Shown here piece by piece: positions 63,320 to 64,000 of a stretch of 64,000 nt of DNA. The translations under genes and the position numbers were made by a program. The stretch is from NCBI RefSeq assembly GCF_009938015.1, contig NZ_AP021884.1, forward strand, positions 2,281,501 to 2,345,500, given 5' to 3'. How positions within the stretch are numbered: position 1 is the first letter of the stretch; every line of letters starts with the position of its first letter. The notes under the pieces are model-generated. The model was not told where the DNA came from, searched no databases, and worked only from the letters and a program-made list of their open reading frames with translations. Source of the stretch: Sulfuriferula plumbiphila. GTDB taxonomy: Bacteria; Pseudomonadota; Gammaproteobacteria; Burkholderiales; Sulfuriferulaceae.

Positions 63320-64000
63320 ATGAATGCGAATGAACTGAGTTTCCTGGTTGTCGAGGACGACGCGTTCCAACGCCGGATAGTCGTAAATATGCTGCGTTCG
63401 TTGGGTGCGACATCGATTGGCGATGCGGGTAATGGCATGCAGGCCTTCGCGATACTGCGTGAGCCGAGTGGGAAGCCGGTAGACATCGTGGTTTGCGACT
63501 TGAATATGCCTGAAATGGATGGCCTGGAGTTCCTGCGGCATCTGGGTCAAGAACATTATAACGTTGCAATTATCCTCATGAGTGCGCTGGGCAGCAAGTT
63601 GCTTATTTCGGCGGGAAAAATGGCCAAGATGTATGGCATTAAACTCCTGGGGGTGATTGATAAGCCCTTTATGCCGGAACAACTCAAGCAGATGCTTACA
63701 AAATTTATGCGTGCTGACTACAATTGGCCGCAAGCCAGTTCCGCGGAGCGCTTTACGCTGGAAGAAGTATTACAAGGGATCCGTGCAAATCAGTTTGAAC
63801 CGTTCTTTCAACCCAAAGTCGAGTTTAAAACGGGTCAGATAGTAGGTGCTGAAGCGCTAGCGCGCTGGATTCATCCGGAGCAGGGTGTAATCAGCCCTTA
63901 TGGTTTTATCCCACTGCTGGAGCAGAGCGGCGAAATCGACAAACTGACTTTTCTCATACTCGAAAAATCCGTGGCTGCGTGTCGCTCGTTTCACGATAGA
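63320..64000 (+). CDS. Response regulator with EAL domain (VieA-like), cut by window edge
   Basis: From ATG 63320 the frame is open to the edge (227 residues). The receiver has acidic pocket E12-D13-D14, phospho-acceptor D60 (VVCDLNMPEMDGLEF) and K115. After a linker, the EAL domain begins at about 148 with FFQPKVEFKTG and the EAL triplet at E178-A179-L180 (GAEALARW). So a phosphorylation-controlled c-di-GMP phosphodiesterase is predicted, with the preceding hybrid kinase as phosphate donor. Whether a C-terminal HTH follows, as in VieA, lies outside the window. Confidence 0.9.
   Translation, partial: MNANELSFLVVEDDAFQRRIVVNMLRSLGATSIGDAGNGMQAFAILREPSGKPVDIVVCDLNMPEMDGLEFLRHLGQEHYNVAIILMSALGSKLLISAGKMAKMYGIKLLGVIDKPFMPEQLKQMLTKFMRADYNWPQASSAERFTLEEVLQGIRANQFEPFFQPKVEFKTGQIVGAEALARWIHPEQGVISPYGFIPLLEQSGEIDKLTFLILEKSVAACRSFHDR

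Overview
The window reads as a chromosome segment of a chemolithoautotrophic betaproteobacterium, most likely in or near the Nitrosomonadales (Gallionella/Sideroxydans/Sulfuricella-type iron or sulfur oxidisers). This placement is an inference. It rests on a Calvin-cycle phosphoribulokinase, a CbbQ/CbbO Rubisco-activase pair, a DsrE-like protein, an EpsD-like exopolysaccharide protein and a high-GC dense gene layout. No rRNA, tRNA or CRISPR array was seen.

Layout. 1-3.6 kb: a minus-strand operon behind a promoter, a fluoride riboswitch and a riboswitch-controlled terminator. It holds crcB, a HIT hydrolase, DUF190, a universal-stress-protein relic, a zinc-ribbon/HEAT protein, a PAP2 phosphatase, an internally deleted MFS gene and an intact MFS exporter that runs off the left edge. 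3.9-7.4 kb: molybdenum cofactor genes (moaE, moaD, moeA, mobB on minus; moaA divergent) with a near-perfect ModE operator between mobB and moaA. 7.5-12.9 kb, plus strand: nudJ, an unknown exported protein, mnmA, glgA, gltX, dsrE-like. 13-18.8 kb, minus strand: sugar-nucleotide genes for exopolysaccharide (epsD-like lipoprotein, rfbBACD, manC/cpsB). 19-29 kb: clpS-clpA, a cold-shock gene, two small unknown genes, icd, rluE, a Lys/His-rich exported peptide, glk, selO, a lipoprotein, a SEC-C protein.

29-36 kb: an exported FKBP, phosphoribulokinase, a 118-aa protein with a glutamine-amidotransferase-like protein that lacks its catalytic Cys, a LysR regulator, a TM2-like membrane protein and lplT. 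34.6-38.5 kb: a signalling cassette of FHA protein, PP2C phosphatase, Ser/Thr kinase with a PEGA tail and a TPR lipoprotein. 38.5-45.4 kb: aldo/keto reductase, histone-deacetylase-like hydrolase, a 20-bp perfect palindrome, cbbO, cbbQ and two unknown genes. 45.4-49.7 kb: one long minus-strand operon (HIRAN protein, tsaB, rimI, uracil-DNA glycosylase, lemA, two TPM proteins).

49.7-55.7 kb is a zone of decay: broken EAL, UmuD, IS110, DsbA-like, GST and IS5 pieces lie between intact genes (DUF4337, PAP2, SDR, tandem PRC-barrel). glgC follows.

57-64 kb is devoted to cyclic-di-GMP: a membrane GAF-GGDEF diguanylate cyclase with a decayed EAL domain behind it, then a candidate c-di-GMP-I riboswitch placed ahead of a large hybrid histidine kinase and a REC-EAL response regulator that runs off the right edge. 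This last block resembles the VieS/VieA arrangement with a second-messenger riboswitch in the leader, and is the most interesting regulatory unit in the window, together with the extended fluoride operon.
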